A stretch of 64,000 nucleotides of DNA from Candidatus Thiothrix putei. Lineage in GTDB: Bacteria; Pseudomonadota; Gammaproteobacteria; Thiotrichales; Thiotrichaceae. A program made the translations under genes and the position numbers. The stretch lies in assembly GCA_029972225.1 (NCBI GenBank), contig CP124756.1, positions 3,516,001 to 3,580,000 of the forward strand. The letters run 5' to 3'. The notes under the pieces are model-generated. The model did no database searches. It was not told the origin of the DNA and worked only from the letters and a program-made list of their open reading frames with translations. Shown here piece after piece: positions 34,563-43,148 of the stretch. The first letter of the stretch is position 1; each line of letters opens with the position of its first letter.

Positions 34563-35125
34563 ATGATGAGTGCCAGTCTGATAGATCATTTTTCGCCATT
34601 GGAAGATCCCCGGATAGAGCGTAACAAACGCCACGCGCTGTTGGACATACTGGTACTGGTGGTCAGTGCGGTATGCAGTAATGCCAAAGGTTGGGAGGCG
34701 ATAGAAGATTTTGGACACGCCAAACTGGATTGGCTGCGTCAGTACGTGCCGCTGGTGAATGGAGTTCCTTCCCACGACTGCATTGAATATGTAATGACCC
34801 GGCTGTCACCCGTCAAATTCCGGGAGTGCTTCATCAATTGGACGCAGGCGGTCAAACGTGAAGTTCAAGAGGTTATCGCAGTTGATGGCAAAACCGCCAG
34901 AGGTTCACGTGACCGTGCCAATGGCGGCAAGCCTTTGCACATGGTGACGGCTTGGGCGTGTGAAAACCGGCTGGTATTGGCACAAGAGGCAACCGATGAG
35001 AAATCCAATGAAATCACCGCCATCCCCAAGCTGCTTGAACTGCTGGAACTGAAAGACTGCATTGTGACGCTGGACGCGATGGGCTGCCAACGCGCCATTG
35101 CCGAACAGATTAAGGAACAGCAAGG
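34563..35125 (+). pseudogene. ISAs1-family transposase, 5' fragment
   Basis: About 188 residues of a protein usually near 370. SLIDHFSPLEDPRIERNKRH is the ISAs1 N-terminal motif, followed by DDE segments VQEVIAVDGKTARGS and LELKDCIVTLDAMGCQ. The frame ends exactly where an inverted IS66 end (GTAAACGGTC) begins at 35126. The C-terminal half is not found in the window. Confidence 0.9.
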
Positions 35126-35295
35126 GTAAACGGTCATTCTAGCCCGTCGTTGACATCCGCAAACAAATCCGAGCGCAATGGCTTATCCGCAAACCGTTGT
35201 TTCCAACATCTTGGCGTAAGGTCTTGCACCTGAGAAGCAGGATGCTCACTAACGCGCAACAGAACATCCATCAGATAGACATACGGGTTAATGTC
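35126..35295 (-). mobile_element. Inverted 3' end of the three-gene IS66 element (remnant)
   Basis: 170 bases equal, in reverse, to the right end of the IS66 copies at 38002-38171 and 42572-42741, including the GTAAACGGTCATTCTAGCCC terminal repeat. The inner breakpoint falls inside tnpC at GACATTAA and abuts the terminal repeat of element B at 35296. This shows that element B once inserted into an IS66 copy that is otherwise gone. Confidence 0.85.
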
Positions 35296-35788
35296 GTAAC
35301 TGTTCACGAGCTTGCAACTGCCACAGCTTGAGCTATGCTTGATGAATGAACGATCTGACCATCACCACCGATTTTACCGACATTGCGTTGCCCACCGATT
35401 TGGCAGCCTCCCAGCAGCTTAACCGTGATCTGCTGACGTTGGTGGTTGCTTTGCAAGCACGGGTCAAACGACTGGAAGCGGAACTGACGGAACTGAAAGA
35501 ACGCCTGAATGACTCCTCCAGTAACTCATCTAACCCACCCTCACGAAGTAAGCGGTAAGCGACCAGCACGGCGGCTATAACCACCACCCCACTGAACGGC
35601 GGCAACTGTGCTGGGCGCATATCATCCGTAAGTTCAAAAAAATGGCACAACGTTACGGGCGGGCAGGCATCTTAGGGAAACGTTTGCTGCGTCTGGCACG
35701 CCTGATTGTCCACTTACATAACCGCAAGCTCGCAGGCGCTTACGCTGACAGACTCTACCGGCAACGTATGGATAAACTCCGCGAAGCC

Positions 35789-35796
35789 TTTCGGCA
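35789..35796 (+). repeat. Target-site duplication of IS66 copy 1, left
   Basis: TTTCGGCA at 35789-35796 is repeated at 38172-38179, immediately outside the element ends. Eight bases is the usual duplication length for IS66. Confidence 0.93.
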
Positions 35797-35881
35797 GTAA
35801 GCGACCATTTCAGCACGTCTAGCCCTCGCGATTTCCACGTCCTAAACTGGTTTCCAACCTGAACAACCGAAGGAAACCTCA

Positions 35882-36172
35882 ATGAAACGCCCTCACCGCC
35901 GCGCCAGCGAATGGCAAACCCTCATTAGCCAATGGCAAGCCAGCGGCTTATCCACCCCGGCATTTTGTGAACAGCACAGTATCGGTTACGCCAGTTTTTG
36001 CCAATGGCGGCAGCGTCTACGCTCCGCAGATGGCGTGGAGGAACCAGCCGTTCCCGCCAATACCTTCATCGACTTGGGAGCATTATCGGCGGGTCATGCC
36101 GCACTGGGGCAAGGCTGGCACATTGTGCTGAGTTTGGGGAATGGTGTTGAACTACGCCTGAGCCAACGCTGA
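35882..36172 (+). CDS. tnpA: IS66 accessory protein TnpA (copy 1)
   Basis: 96 residues. A helix-turn-helix start (RASEWQTLISQWQASGLSTP then AFCEQHSIGYASFCQWRQRL) is typical of the IS66 TnpA accessory protein. Its stop overlaps the tnpB start (TGATG), so translation is coupled. Differs from copy 2 by one residue (Thr for Ala at about 22). Confidence 0.93.
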   Translation: MKRPHRRASEWQTLISQWQASGLSTPAFCEQHSIGYASFCQWRQRLRSADGVEEPAVPANTFIDLGALSAGHAALGQGWHIVLSLGNGVELRLSQR

Positions 36173-36546
36173 TGTTTGCCCCCGCAGCCACCGCCCGCAT
36201 CTGGCTATGCACCCAAGCCACCGACATGCGCAAAAGCTTTACGGGGCTGACCGCTTTGGTGAAAAACCAGTTAGGGCAAAATCCCCTGAGTGGGCATTAT
36301 TTCGTGTTTGTGAACCTGCGTAAAACCCAGATGAAGATCCTCTATTTTGAACCCGGCGGCTATTGCTTATGGAGCCAACGCCTGGAGCAGGGCCAATACC
36401 GGGTGCAGCCGACAACTAGCGGGCAGCGCGAACTGACCCGGACGGATTTGCAGTTGATTTTGGCGGGCATTGAGGTGCAAAAATCCAGACAATTCAAGCG
36501 TTACCAGTATCCTGTGCAGCCACATTCTGGTACAATAAGCCCATGA
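36172..36546 (+). CDS. tnpB: IS66 accessory protein TnpB (copy 1)
   Basis: 124 residues. The TATDMRKSFTGLTALVKNQL and GHYFVFVNLRKTQMKILYFE motifs define IS66 TnpB (Orf2 family). Required for IS66 transposition, biochemical role not settled. The stop codon is in a CCATGA context that in copy 2 also starts tnpC. Confidence 0.93.
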   Translation: MFAPAATARIWLCTQATDMRKSFTGLTALVKNQLGQNPLSGHYFVFVNLRKTQMKILYFEPGGYCLWSQRLEQGQYRVQPTTSGQRELTRTDLQLILAGIEVQKSRQFKRYQYPVQPHSGTISP

Positions 36547-36585
36547 TTTTTAAAGCCATCCACCCCGTCTGACACCAGCGTTCCC

Positions 36586-38163
36586 ATGCCGCCGATTGTG
36601 GCGGAAATGCTGGCGTTGCGTGAGGAAAATGCTGCCCTGAAACAGGATATAGCCGAATTAAAACGCCAATTAGCGTGGTTCAGGCAACATGTCTTTGGCA
36701 GCAAATCGGAAAAGCGTCCGGTTGAGATACCGGTGGCGCAGTTGCCGTTGTTTGCCCCCGCCGCCACCCCGGTTGCCGCACCCGAGGGTGAAAGCATTAC
36801 CGTCACCTACCAACGCGGCAAAGCCCCCAAGCTGCGCCCCGATGACTGCGTGAATGACAGCGGGTTACGCTTTACCGCCGATGTCCCGGTCAAGGTGATT
36901 CACCTCACCCCGCCGGAACTTCAGGGGGAAGAGGCTGACCAGTATGAGGTGATCGGCACCCAGGTGACCCATCGGGTGGCGCAACGCCCTGCCAGCTACC
37001 TCATCCTGCAATACGAGCGCCCGGTCATCAAACGTAAGGGCAGTGCTTCGGCTTCGCTCAGCAACCCACCACTTCCCAGCCCTGCACCCGCCAACGTGCT
37101 GGAACGTAGTGTCACCGATGTCAGCTTTTTGGTGGGGATGTTGGTGGACAAGTTCCAGTACCACCTGCCGTTGTACCGCCAGCACCAACGCCTGACCCAA
37201 GCGGGGATCACCCTCAGCCGCACGACGCTGACCAATGCGGTGAAACGTGCCATCGACCTGCTCAAACCCATTGCCGAAGCGCAACTCGCCAGTGTACTGC
37301 AAAGCAAGCTGCTGGCGATGGACGAAACCCCCATCAAAGCCAGCCCCGCAGGCAACGGCAAGATGAAGCAAGGCTACTTCTGGCCGCTGTACGGGGATCA
37401 GGACGAAATCGTCTTCACCTTCTCCGCCAGCCGTGGGCGGCAACACATTGAAAAGACTCTTCGCCAACAGTTCAGCGGCACACTGCTCAGCGACGGTTAC
37501 CGTGCTTATGCCAGTTACGTCAACGCCAATGACAAGATTACCCATGCCCAATGCTGGGTACACAGCCGTCGCACCTTCATTGCCGCCGAAACCGCTGAAC
37601 CACAAGCAGTACGCCAAGCCCTTGACACTATCGCGGCACTCTATCAGCACGAAGCCCAGATTAACGAGAAAAAACTCGACGGGGAAGCCAAACGTACCTA
37701 CCGCCTCACCCACAGCAAGCCGTTGGTCGACCAGTTCTTTGAATGGTGCCAAACCCAATTACAACGTACCGATTTAATCCCCTCCAACCCGCTGACCAAA
37801 GCCCTTGGTTATGTCATCCGCCGCGAACACGAACTGCGCGTGTTTCTGGAAGATCCCGACGTGCCAATGGATACCAACCACATCGAACGCGCCCTGCGGC
37901 CCATCCCCATGGGCAGGAAAAACTGGTTGTTCTGCTGGACAGAACTCGGCGCGGAACACGTGGGCATCATCCAAAGCCTGATCACCACCTGCCGCCTGCA
38001 TGACATTAACCCGTATGTCTATCTGATGGATGTTCTGTTGCGCGTTAGTGAGCATCCCGCTTCTCAGGTGCAAGACCTTACGCCAAGATGTTGGAAACAA
38101 CGGTTTGCGGATAAGCCATTGCGCTCGGATTTGTTTGCGGATGTCAACGACGGGCTAGAATGA
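36586..38163 (+). CDS. tnpC: IS66 transposase TnpC (copy 1), normal start frameshifted
   Basis: 525 residues from the internal ATG. It has the N-terminal Leu-zipper (LALREENAALKQDIAELKRQ), the GSKSEKRP motif, and the DDE region (LAMDETPIKASP, LLSDGYRAYASY, TNHIERALRPIP). The normal tnpC start at 36543 overlaps the tnpB stop, but here the run after ATGA has five T instead of four as in copy 2, which gives only nine codons before a stop. Translation would have to begin at 36586, losing 14 residues and the coupling, or depend on slippage at the T-run. The zipper also lacks seven residues found in copy 2. Confidence 0.85.
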   Translation: MPPIVAEMLALREENAALKQDIAELKRQLAWFRQHVFGSKSEKRPVEIPVAQLPLFAPAATPVAAPEGESITVTYQRGKAPKLRPDDCVNDSGLRFTADVPVKVIHLTPPELQGEEADQYEVIGTQVTHRVAQRPASYLILQYERPVIKRKGSASASLSNPPLPSPAPANVLERSVTDVSFLVGMLVDKFQYHLPLYRQHQRLTQAGITLSRTTLTNAVKRAIDLLKPIAEAQLASVLQSKLLAMDETPIKASPAGNGKMKQGYFWPLYGDQDEIVFTFSASRGRQHIEKTLRQQFSGTLLSDGYRAYASYVNANDKITHAQCWVHSRRTFIAAETAEPQAVRQALDTIAALYQHEAQINEKKLDGEAKRTYRLTHSKPLVDQFFEWCQTQLQRTDLIPSNPLTKALGYVIRREHELRVFLEDPDVPMDTNHIERALRPIPMGRKNWLFCWTELGAEHVGIIQSLITTCRLHDINPYVYLMDVLLRVSEHPASQVQDLTPRCWKQRFADKPLRSDLFADVNDGLE

Positions 38164-38668
38164 CCGTTTACTTTCGGCAGACATTGGTAGCAGGTAGCGG
38201 CTTACGGCAAGCACAACATCCCGATAAGCCCACTAAAACCGCCAACCAGTGCCAACGTTTACTGGATGATGAGCTTATGTTATGGACATTTCTGCGTCAT
38301 CCCGGTGTTCCTCTGACCAATAATGCCGCCGAACGTGCCATCCGCCCCTATGTCATCTGGCGTAAGACCAGTTTTTTCAGCCAATCTTTCCGGGGCGACC
38401 AATTCCGCCCGTTAATACTGACTATTGTGGAAACCTGCAAACGCCTAGGTGTCAGCGCTTACCGAATTATCCGCCAGGCGTGCCAGCAGGCACTGACCAA
38501 AAAACCAGTGACGGTGCGTTTGCCGATTCCTCCACCGCAAGTACTGAATCCGGTTACTGGATTTCTTGCCGCTTAAGGGGAGCTGTTCCGTGAACAGTTA
38601 CTTGTGGGTGACTCAAATCAGCAATTAATGGTTTTGCTAGGGAGTTATTATTTGAATAAGTAAAACTG

Positions 38669-39781
38669 TCAAGTTTTAGTCTTTTCCATTAATCCATTTA
38701 TGTACTCATTAATCTCATCACGAAAACGCATTGCGGAAAATCGCTGGGCAAATTGGTTAATGATTTTGGGGTCAAAGGTATGCTGTTTTGTCTCGAATTC
38801 ATCCACTGCCTGGCGGATTGCAGCTTCGGTCTGTTCCGCAAAATGGATGCCAGTTTTATTATGAATGACAGTTTCTGCGGTTCCCCCCTGATTCAGGCAA
38901 ATAACCGGTGTACCACAGGCTTGGGCTTCCACAGGGATAATACCGAAGTCTTCCAACGCGGCAAATACCAGCGCCTTCGCTTTTTGCATTAGACTGGTTA
39001 CGATTTCATCAGGTTGATAGCCTAAAAACTCAATATTAGCAGTTGCCATCTTGCGTAATTTTTCCATTTCAGGGCCATTACCAACCACTAGCAGCTTGTG
39101 TGAGGTATTAGCAAATACCTGTATTATCAGATCTGTCCGTTTATAAGGAACCAGTCGTGAGAAAGTTAAATAATAATTTTCTTTATTTGTCTCTAAACTG
39201 AACCGATCAGTGTCTACAGGTGGGTAAATGACGTGAGCTTCCCGCCGATAAATTTTTTGGATGCGCTTGCGGACATAGTGTGAATTGGCAATGAAATAGT
39301 CCACACGGTTGCTACTGGCTACATCCCATAGGCGCAGACGATGTAAAGCATAGCGAGTAAGCCAAGATTTTATGCTGCTTTGTAAATTTCCGTCGCGCAG
39401 GTAGTCATGATACATATCCCAAGCGTAGCGTACCGGTGTGTGGCAATAGCACACATGTAACTGCCGGTGATGAGTTAACACACCTTTTGCGACCGAATGA
39501 GATGAAGATAATATTAGATCGTACTTTTCCAGATTGAACTGCTCAATCGCGAGGGGAAATAGTGGAAGGTAATGACGAAAGTGTTTACGGGCAAAGGGTA
39601 GTCGTTGGATGAATGATGTTTGGGTTCGTTTGTCAGCCAAAAGCGATGTGCGATCAGCATCATCCAGCCAGTCTACTAAGGTGAAGATGTCGGCTTCTGG
39701 GTATAGGCTGTTGAATGATCCGACACATTTTTCTGAACCTGCGATTTCACTAAGCCATTCATGTACGAGTGCAACTTGCAT
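38669..39781 (-). CDS. Glycosyltransferase family 4
   Basis: 370 residues. The N-terminal acceptor domain starts MQVALVHEWLSEIAGSEKCV; CYCHTPVRYAWDMYHDYLRD is the conserved block of WbaZ-type mannosyltransferases. FIANSHYVRKRIQKIYRREA, YYLTFSRLVPYKRTDLIIQV, and ALEDFGIIPVEAQACGTPVI, which holds the E-x7-E donor motif, complete the GT-B pattern. It appears intact although it is surrounded by insertion sequences, and lies in the segment that looks inverted relative to the DNA at 43 kb. It probably belonged to the neighbouring polysaccharide cluster. Confidence 0.9.
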   Translation of the reverse strand: MQVALVHEWLSEIAGSEKCVGSFNSLYPEADIFTLVDWLDDADRTSLLADKRTQTSFIQRLPFARKHFRHYLPLFPLAIEQFNLEKYDLILSSSHSVAKGVLTHHRQLHVCYCHTPVRYAWDMYHDYLRDGNLQSSIKSWLTRYALHRLRLWDVASSNRVDYFIANSHYVRKRIQKIYRREAHVIYPPVDTDRFSLETNKENYYLTFSRLVPYKRTDLIIQVFANTSHKLLVVGNGPEMEKLRKMATANIEFLGYQPDEIVTSLMQKAKALVFAALEDFGIIPVEAQACGTPVICLNQGGTAETVIHNKTGIHFAEQTEAAIRQAVDEFETKQHTFDPKIINQFAQRFSAMRFRDEINEYINGLMEKTKT

Positions 39782-39838
39782 CTAAAAACCTTTGTAGTAT
39801 TGATAAGTGTCTGTAACAATAAGCAGATTAATGCATGA

Positions 39839-40069
39839 GCAGAGAACACTCAAGCGCATTGCCTGCCGCGTTGCCGTTTGGGGGAATTAGCCGCTATTCT
39901 GCAAGGGGCGCAAGGCGTTATCGGCATGGATACCGGTTTAATGCATTTGGCGGCGGCGCTCGACCAACGAGGCGTGGCATTGTATCCTGTTACCGTTGCG
40001 CAATTGACTGGCATTGTTGGCAATAGCACGACCTTGCGCCCGATGATCAGGAGAACTTACGACTGTTGA
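39839..40069 (+). pseudogene. Heptosyltransferase I (waaC-like) gene remnant
   Basis: An open frame reads LPRCRLGELAAILQGAQGVI followed by GMDTGLMHLAAALDQRG and LTGIVGN. This is the C-terminal ADP-heptose-binding motif of GT9 heptosyltransferases (D-T-G-x-x-H). There is no start codon, an upstream stop at 39836 and an unrelated tail after residue 60. The rest of the gene is absent. It is probably a relic left when insertion sequences removed the gene. Confidence 0.75.
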
Positions 40070-40107
40070 GTTAGCAGAAAAGAGGGAAGTTATTTCGGGA
40101 CAGTTCC

Positions 40108-40272
40108 TAACCCGTATGTCTATCTGATGGATGTTCTGTTGCGCGTTAGTGAGCATCCCGCTTCTCAGGTGCAAGACCTTACGCCAAGATGTTGGAAACA
40201 ACGGTTTGCGGATAAGCCATTGCGCTCGGATTTGTTTGCGGATGTCAACGACGGGCTAGAATGACCGTTTAC
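40108..40272 (+). mobile_element. IS66 3' end remnant
   Basis: 165 bases equal to the last part of tnpC and right end of the IS66 copies. It starts at TAACCCGTATG, a few bases from the breakpoint of the inverted remnant at 35126-35295, and ends GTTTAC at the terminal repeat. Confidence 0.85.
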
Positions 40273-40340
40273 ACCGCAAGTACTGAATCCGGTTACTGGA
40301 TTTCTTGCCGCTTAAGGGGAGCTGTTCCGTGAACAGTTAC
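40273..40340 (+). mobile_element. Element B right-end remnant
   Basis: 68 bases equal to the end of element B (ACCGCAAGTACTG to GTGAACAGTTAC). It directly abuts the IS66 remnant on its left and the target site of IS66 copy 2 on its right. Confidence 0.85.
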
Positions 40341-40346
40341 GATACT
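40339..40346 (+). repeat. Target-site duplication of IS66 copy 2, left
   Basis: ACGATACT at 40339-40346 is repeated at 42742-42749, just outside the element ends. The first two bases are the last of the element B end. Confidence 0.93.
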
Positions 40347-40431
40347 GTAAGCGACCATTTCAGCACGTCTAGCCCTCGCGATTTCCACGTCCTAAACTGG
40401 TTTCCAACCTGAACAACCGAAGGAAACCTCA

Positions 40432-40722
40432 ATGAAACGCCCTCACCGCCGCGCCAGCGAATGGCAAACCCTCATCAGCCAATGGCAAGCCAGCGGCTTA
40501 TCCGCCCCGGCATTTTGTGAACAGCACAGTATCGGTTACGCCAGTTTTTGCCAATGGCGGCAGCGTCTACGCTCCGCAGATGGCGTGGAGGAACCAGCCG
40601 TTCCCGCCAATACCTTCATCGACTTGGGAGCATTATCGGCGGGTCATGCCGCGCTGGGGCAAGGCTGGCACATTGTGCTGAGTTTGGGGAATGGTGTTGA
40701 ACTACGCCTGAGCCAACGCTGA
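40432..40722 (+). CDS. tnpA: IS66 accessory protein TnpA (copy 2)
   Basis: 96 residues with the same helix-turn-helix features as copy 1, and Ala where copy 1 has Thr near residue 22. TGATG overlap with tnpB. Confidence 0.93.
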   Translation: MKRPHRRASEWQTLISQWQASGLSAPAFCEQHSIGYASFCQWRQRLRSADGVEEPAVPANTFIDLGALSAGHAALGQGWHIVLSLGNGVELRLSQR

Positions 40723-41096
40723 TGTTTGCCCCCGCAGCCACCGCCCGCATCTGGCTATGCACCCAAGCCACCGACATGCGCAAAAGCTTTACGGGGCTGA
40801 CCGCTTTGGTGAAAAACCAGTTAGGGCAAAATCCCCTGAGTGGGCATTATTTCGTGTTTGTGAACCTACGTAAAACCCAGATGAAGATCCTCTATTTTGA
40901 ACCCAGCGGCTATTGCTTATGGAGCCAACGCCTGGAGCAGGGCCAATACCGGGTGCAGCCGACAACCAGCGGGCAGCGCGAACTGACCCGGACGGATTTG
41001 CAGTTGATTTTGGCGGGCATTGAGGTGCAAAAATCCAGACAATTCAAGCGTTACCAGTATCCTGTGCAGCCACATTCTGGTACAATAAGCCCATGA
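40722..41096 (+). CDS. tnpB: IS66 accessory protein TnpB (copy 2)
   Basis: 124 residues, with one change from copy 1 (Ser for Gly in YFEPSGYCLW). It overlaps tnpC by four bases (ATGA), as normal for IS66. Confidence 0.93.
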   Translation: MFAPAATARIWLCTQATDMRKSFTGLTALVKNQLGQNPLSGHYFVFVNLRKTQMKILYFEPSGYCLWSQRLEQGQYRVQPTTSGQRELTRTDLQLILAGIEVQKSRQFKRYQYPVQPHSGTISP

Positions 41097-42733
41097 TTTT
41101 AAAGCCATCCACCCCGTCTGACACCAGCGTTCCCATGCCGCCGATTGTGGCGGAAATGCTGGCGTTGCGTGAGGAAAATGCGGGGTTACGTGCAGACAAT
41201 GCCGTCCTGCAACAGGCAGTTTCTGAATTAAAACGCCAACTGGTGTGGTTCAGGCAACAGGTCTTTGGCAGCAAATCGGAAAAGCGTCCGGTTGAGATAC
41301 CGGTGGCGCAGTTGCCGTTGTTTGCCCCCGCCGCCACCCCGGTTGCCGCACCCGAGGGTGAAAGCATTACCGTCACCTACCAACGCGGCAAAGCCCCCAA
41401 GCTGCGCCCCGATGACTGCGTGAATGACAGCGGGTTACGCTTTACCGCCGATGTCCCGGTCAAGGTGATTCACCTCACCCCGCCGGAACTTCAGGGGGAA
41501 GAGGCCGACCAGTATGAGGTGATCGGCACCCAGGTGACCCATCGGGTGGCGCAACGCCCTGCCAGCTACCTCATCCTGCAATACGAGCGCCCCGTCATCA
41601 AACGCAAGGGCAGTGCTTCGGCTTCGCTCAGCAACCCACCACTTCCCAGCCCTGCACCCGCCAACGTGCTGGAACGTAGTGTCACCGATGTCAGCTTTTT
41701 GGTGGGGATGTTGGTGGACAAGTTCCAGTACCACCTGCCGTTGTACCGCCAGCACCAACGCCTGACCCAAGCGGGGATCACCCTCAGCCGCACGACGCTG
41801 ACCAATGCGGTGAAACGTGCCATCGACCTACTCAAACCCATTGCCGAAGCGCAACTCGCCAGTGTACTGCAAAGCAAGCTGCTGGCGATGGACGAAACCC
41901 CCATCAAAGCCAGCCCCACAGGCAACGGCAAGATGAAGCAAGGCTACTTCTGGCCGCTGTACGGGGATCAGGATGAAATCGTCTTCACCTTCTCCGCCAG
42001 CCGTGGGCGGCAACACATTGAAAAGACTCTTCGCCAACAGTTCAGCGGCACACTGCTCAGCGACGGTTACCGTGCTTATGCCAGTTACGTCAACGCCAAT
42101 GACAAGATTACCCATGCCCAATGCTGGGTACACAGCCGTCGCACCTTCATTGCCGCCGAAACCGCTGAACCCCAAGCAGTACGCCAAGCCCTTGACACTA
42201 TCGCGGCACTCTATCAGCACGAAGCCCGGATTAACGAGAAAAAACTCGACGGGGAAGCCAAACGTACCTACCGCCTCACCCACAGCAAGCCGTTGGTCGA
42301 CCAGTTCTTTGAATGGTGCCAAACCCAATTACAACGTACCGATTTAATCCCCTCCAACCCGCTGACCAAAGCCCTTGGCTATGTCATCCGCCGCGAACAC
42401 GAACTGCGCGTGTTTCTGGAAGATCCCGACGTACCAATGGATACCAACCACATCGAACGCGCCCTGCGGCCCATCCCCATGGGCAGGAAAAACTGGTTGT
42501 TCTGCTGGACAGAACTCGGCGCGGAACACGTGGGCATCATCCAAAGCCTGATCACCACCTGCCGCCTGCATGACATTAACCCGTATGTCTATCTGATGGA
42601 TGTTCTGTTGCGCGTTAGTGAGCATCCTGCTTCTCAGGTGCAAGACCTTACGCCAAGATGTTGGAAACAACGGTTTGCGGATAAGCCATTGCGCTCGGAT
42701 TTGTTTGCGGATGTCAACGACGGGCTAGAATGA
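41093..42733 (+). CDS. tnpC: IS66 transposase TnpC (copy 2), full length
   Basis: 546 residues starting MILKPSTPSDTSVP within the tnpB stop (ATGA). The zipper reads LREENAGLRADNAVLQQAVS, longer than in copy 1. All three DDE blocks (DETPIK, SDGYRAY, NHIERAL) are present. It appears functional and differs from copy 1 by few substitutions outside the N-terminus. Confidence 0.95.
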   Translation: MILKPSTPSDTSVPMPPIVAEMLALREENAGLRADNAVLQQAVSELKRQLVWFRQQVFGSKSEKRPVEIPVAQLPLFAPAATPVAAPEGESITVTYQRGKAPKLRPDDCVNDSGLRFTADVPVKVIHLTPPELQGEEADQYEVIGTQVTHRVAQRPASYLILQYERPVIKRKGSASASLSNPPLPSPAPANVLERSVTDVSFLVGMLVDKFQYHLPLYRQHQRLTQAGITLSRTTLTNAVKRAIDLLKPIAEAQLASVLQSKLLAMDETPIKASPTGNGKMKQGYFWPLYGDQDEIVFTFSASRGRQHIEKTLRQQFSGTLLSDGYRAYASYVNANDKITHAQCWVHSRRTFIAAETAEPQAVRQALDTIAALYQHEARINEKKLDGEAKRTYRLTHSKPLVDQFFEWCQTQLQRTDLIPSNPLTKALGYVIRREHELRVFLEDPDVPMDTNHIERALRPIPMGRKNWLFCWTELGAEHVGIIQSLITTCRLHDINPYVYLMDVLLRVSEHPASQVQDLTPRCWKQRFADKPLRSDLFADVNDGLE

Positions 42734-42741
42734 CCGTTTAC

Positions 42742-43010
42742 ACGATACTGACTATTGTGGAAACCTGCAAACGCCTAGGTGTCAGCGCTTACCGAATTAT
42801 CCGCCAAGCGTGCCAGCAGGCACTGACCAAAAAACCAGTGACGGTGCGTTTGCCGATTCCTCCACCGCAAGTACTGAATCCGGTTACTGGATTTCTTGCC
42901 GCTTAAGGGGAGCTGTTCCGTGAACAGTTACAAATCGGTGGTGATGGTCAGATCGTTCATTCATCAAGCATAGCTCAAGCTGGGGCAGTTGCAAGCTCGT
43001 GAACAGTTAC
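42742..43010. mobile_element. Element B right part fused to an inverted element B left end
   Basis: 42750-42931 matches the 3' part of element B up to its GTTAC terminus. Directly after this, 42932-43010 is the reverse complement of the first 79 bases of element B, ending with the terminal repeat (…GTGAACAGTTAC). The junction of an intact right end to an internal left-end position in inverted orientation is the expected scar of an IS-driven inversion. The next 138 bases to the following gene hold nothing I can identify. Confidence 0.85.
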
Positions 43011-43148
43011 CACCCACAAAGTTATCAACGGTAATTTCTTGGTGAATACGTAGTGATCGTCCGTTTTCTTTGTCAAGTTCCGATAGATCAAACCAAAATT
43101 ACATTCACTGTAAATTTTTTAAGTTTTCTTTCTTCATGCGCAAACATT

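Larger units (their letters stand above)
35797..38171 (+). mobile_element. IS66 family element, copy 1 (2375 bp)
   Basis: Ends are GTAAGCGACCATTTCAGCAC at the left and, reversed, GTAAACGGTCATTCTAGCCC at the right. An 8-bp duplication of TTTCGGCA flanks it. It contains tnpA, tnpB and tnpC in the canonical order. Almost identical to copy 2 at 40347. Confidence 0.95.
35346..38576 (+). pseudogene. Element B IS66-type transposase, deleted and interrupted
   Basis: Three surviving parts. 35346-35558: N-terminal coiled coil (LVVALQARVKRLEAELTELK) ending NSSNPPSR. About 35559-35796: another frame giving SDQHGGYNHHPTERRQLCWA followed by HIIRKFKKMAQRYGR. 38172-38576: the C-terminal part with PLTNNAAERAIRPYVIWRKT and SAYRIIRQACQQ. 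The zinc region and first catalytic Asp are lost in the deletion after residue 70. The IS66 copy 1 insertion splits the last two parts, which join in frame through the TTTCGGCA target site. Confidence 0.85.
35296..38601 (+). mobile_element. IS66-type element B (single transposase), split by IS66 copy 1
   Basis: Terminal inverted repeats: GTAACTGTTCACGAGCTTGC at the left, and at the right the reverse of GTAACTGTTCACGGAACAGC. The element carries one transposase gene (pseudogene) and is interrupted at 35797-38171. Without that insertion it would be about 0.93 kb, much shorter than a complete element of this group, because the transposase has an internal deletion. Confidence 0.85.
40347..42741 (+). 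mobile_element. IS66 family element, copy 2 (2395 bp)
   Basis: Same ends and gene order as copy 1, with an 8-bp target duplication of ACGATACT. It is 20 bases longer: 21 bases are added in the tnpC zipper and one T is absent from the tnpC start. It appears fully intact and is the likely active version. Confidence 0.95.

Noticed and set aside
35558..35572. GTAAGCGACCA next to the deletion in the element B transposase, which looks like the IS66 left end
   Set aside because: The bases are also the codons of the continuing transposase frame (SDQHGG), so an excised IS66 cannot be inferred from an 11-base match.
36865..37758. 297-codon minus-strand frame within IS66 tnpC (and the counterpart in copy 2)
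   Set aside because: A shadow of the tnpC frame; it contains no recognisable family and repeats exactly where tnpC repeats.
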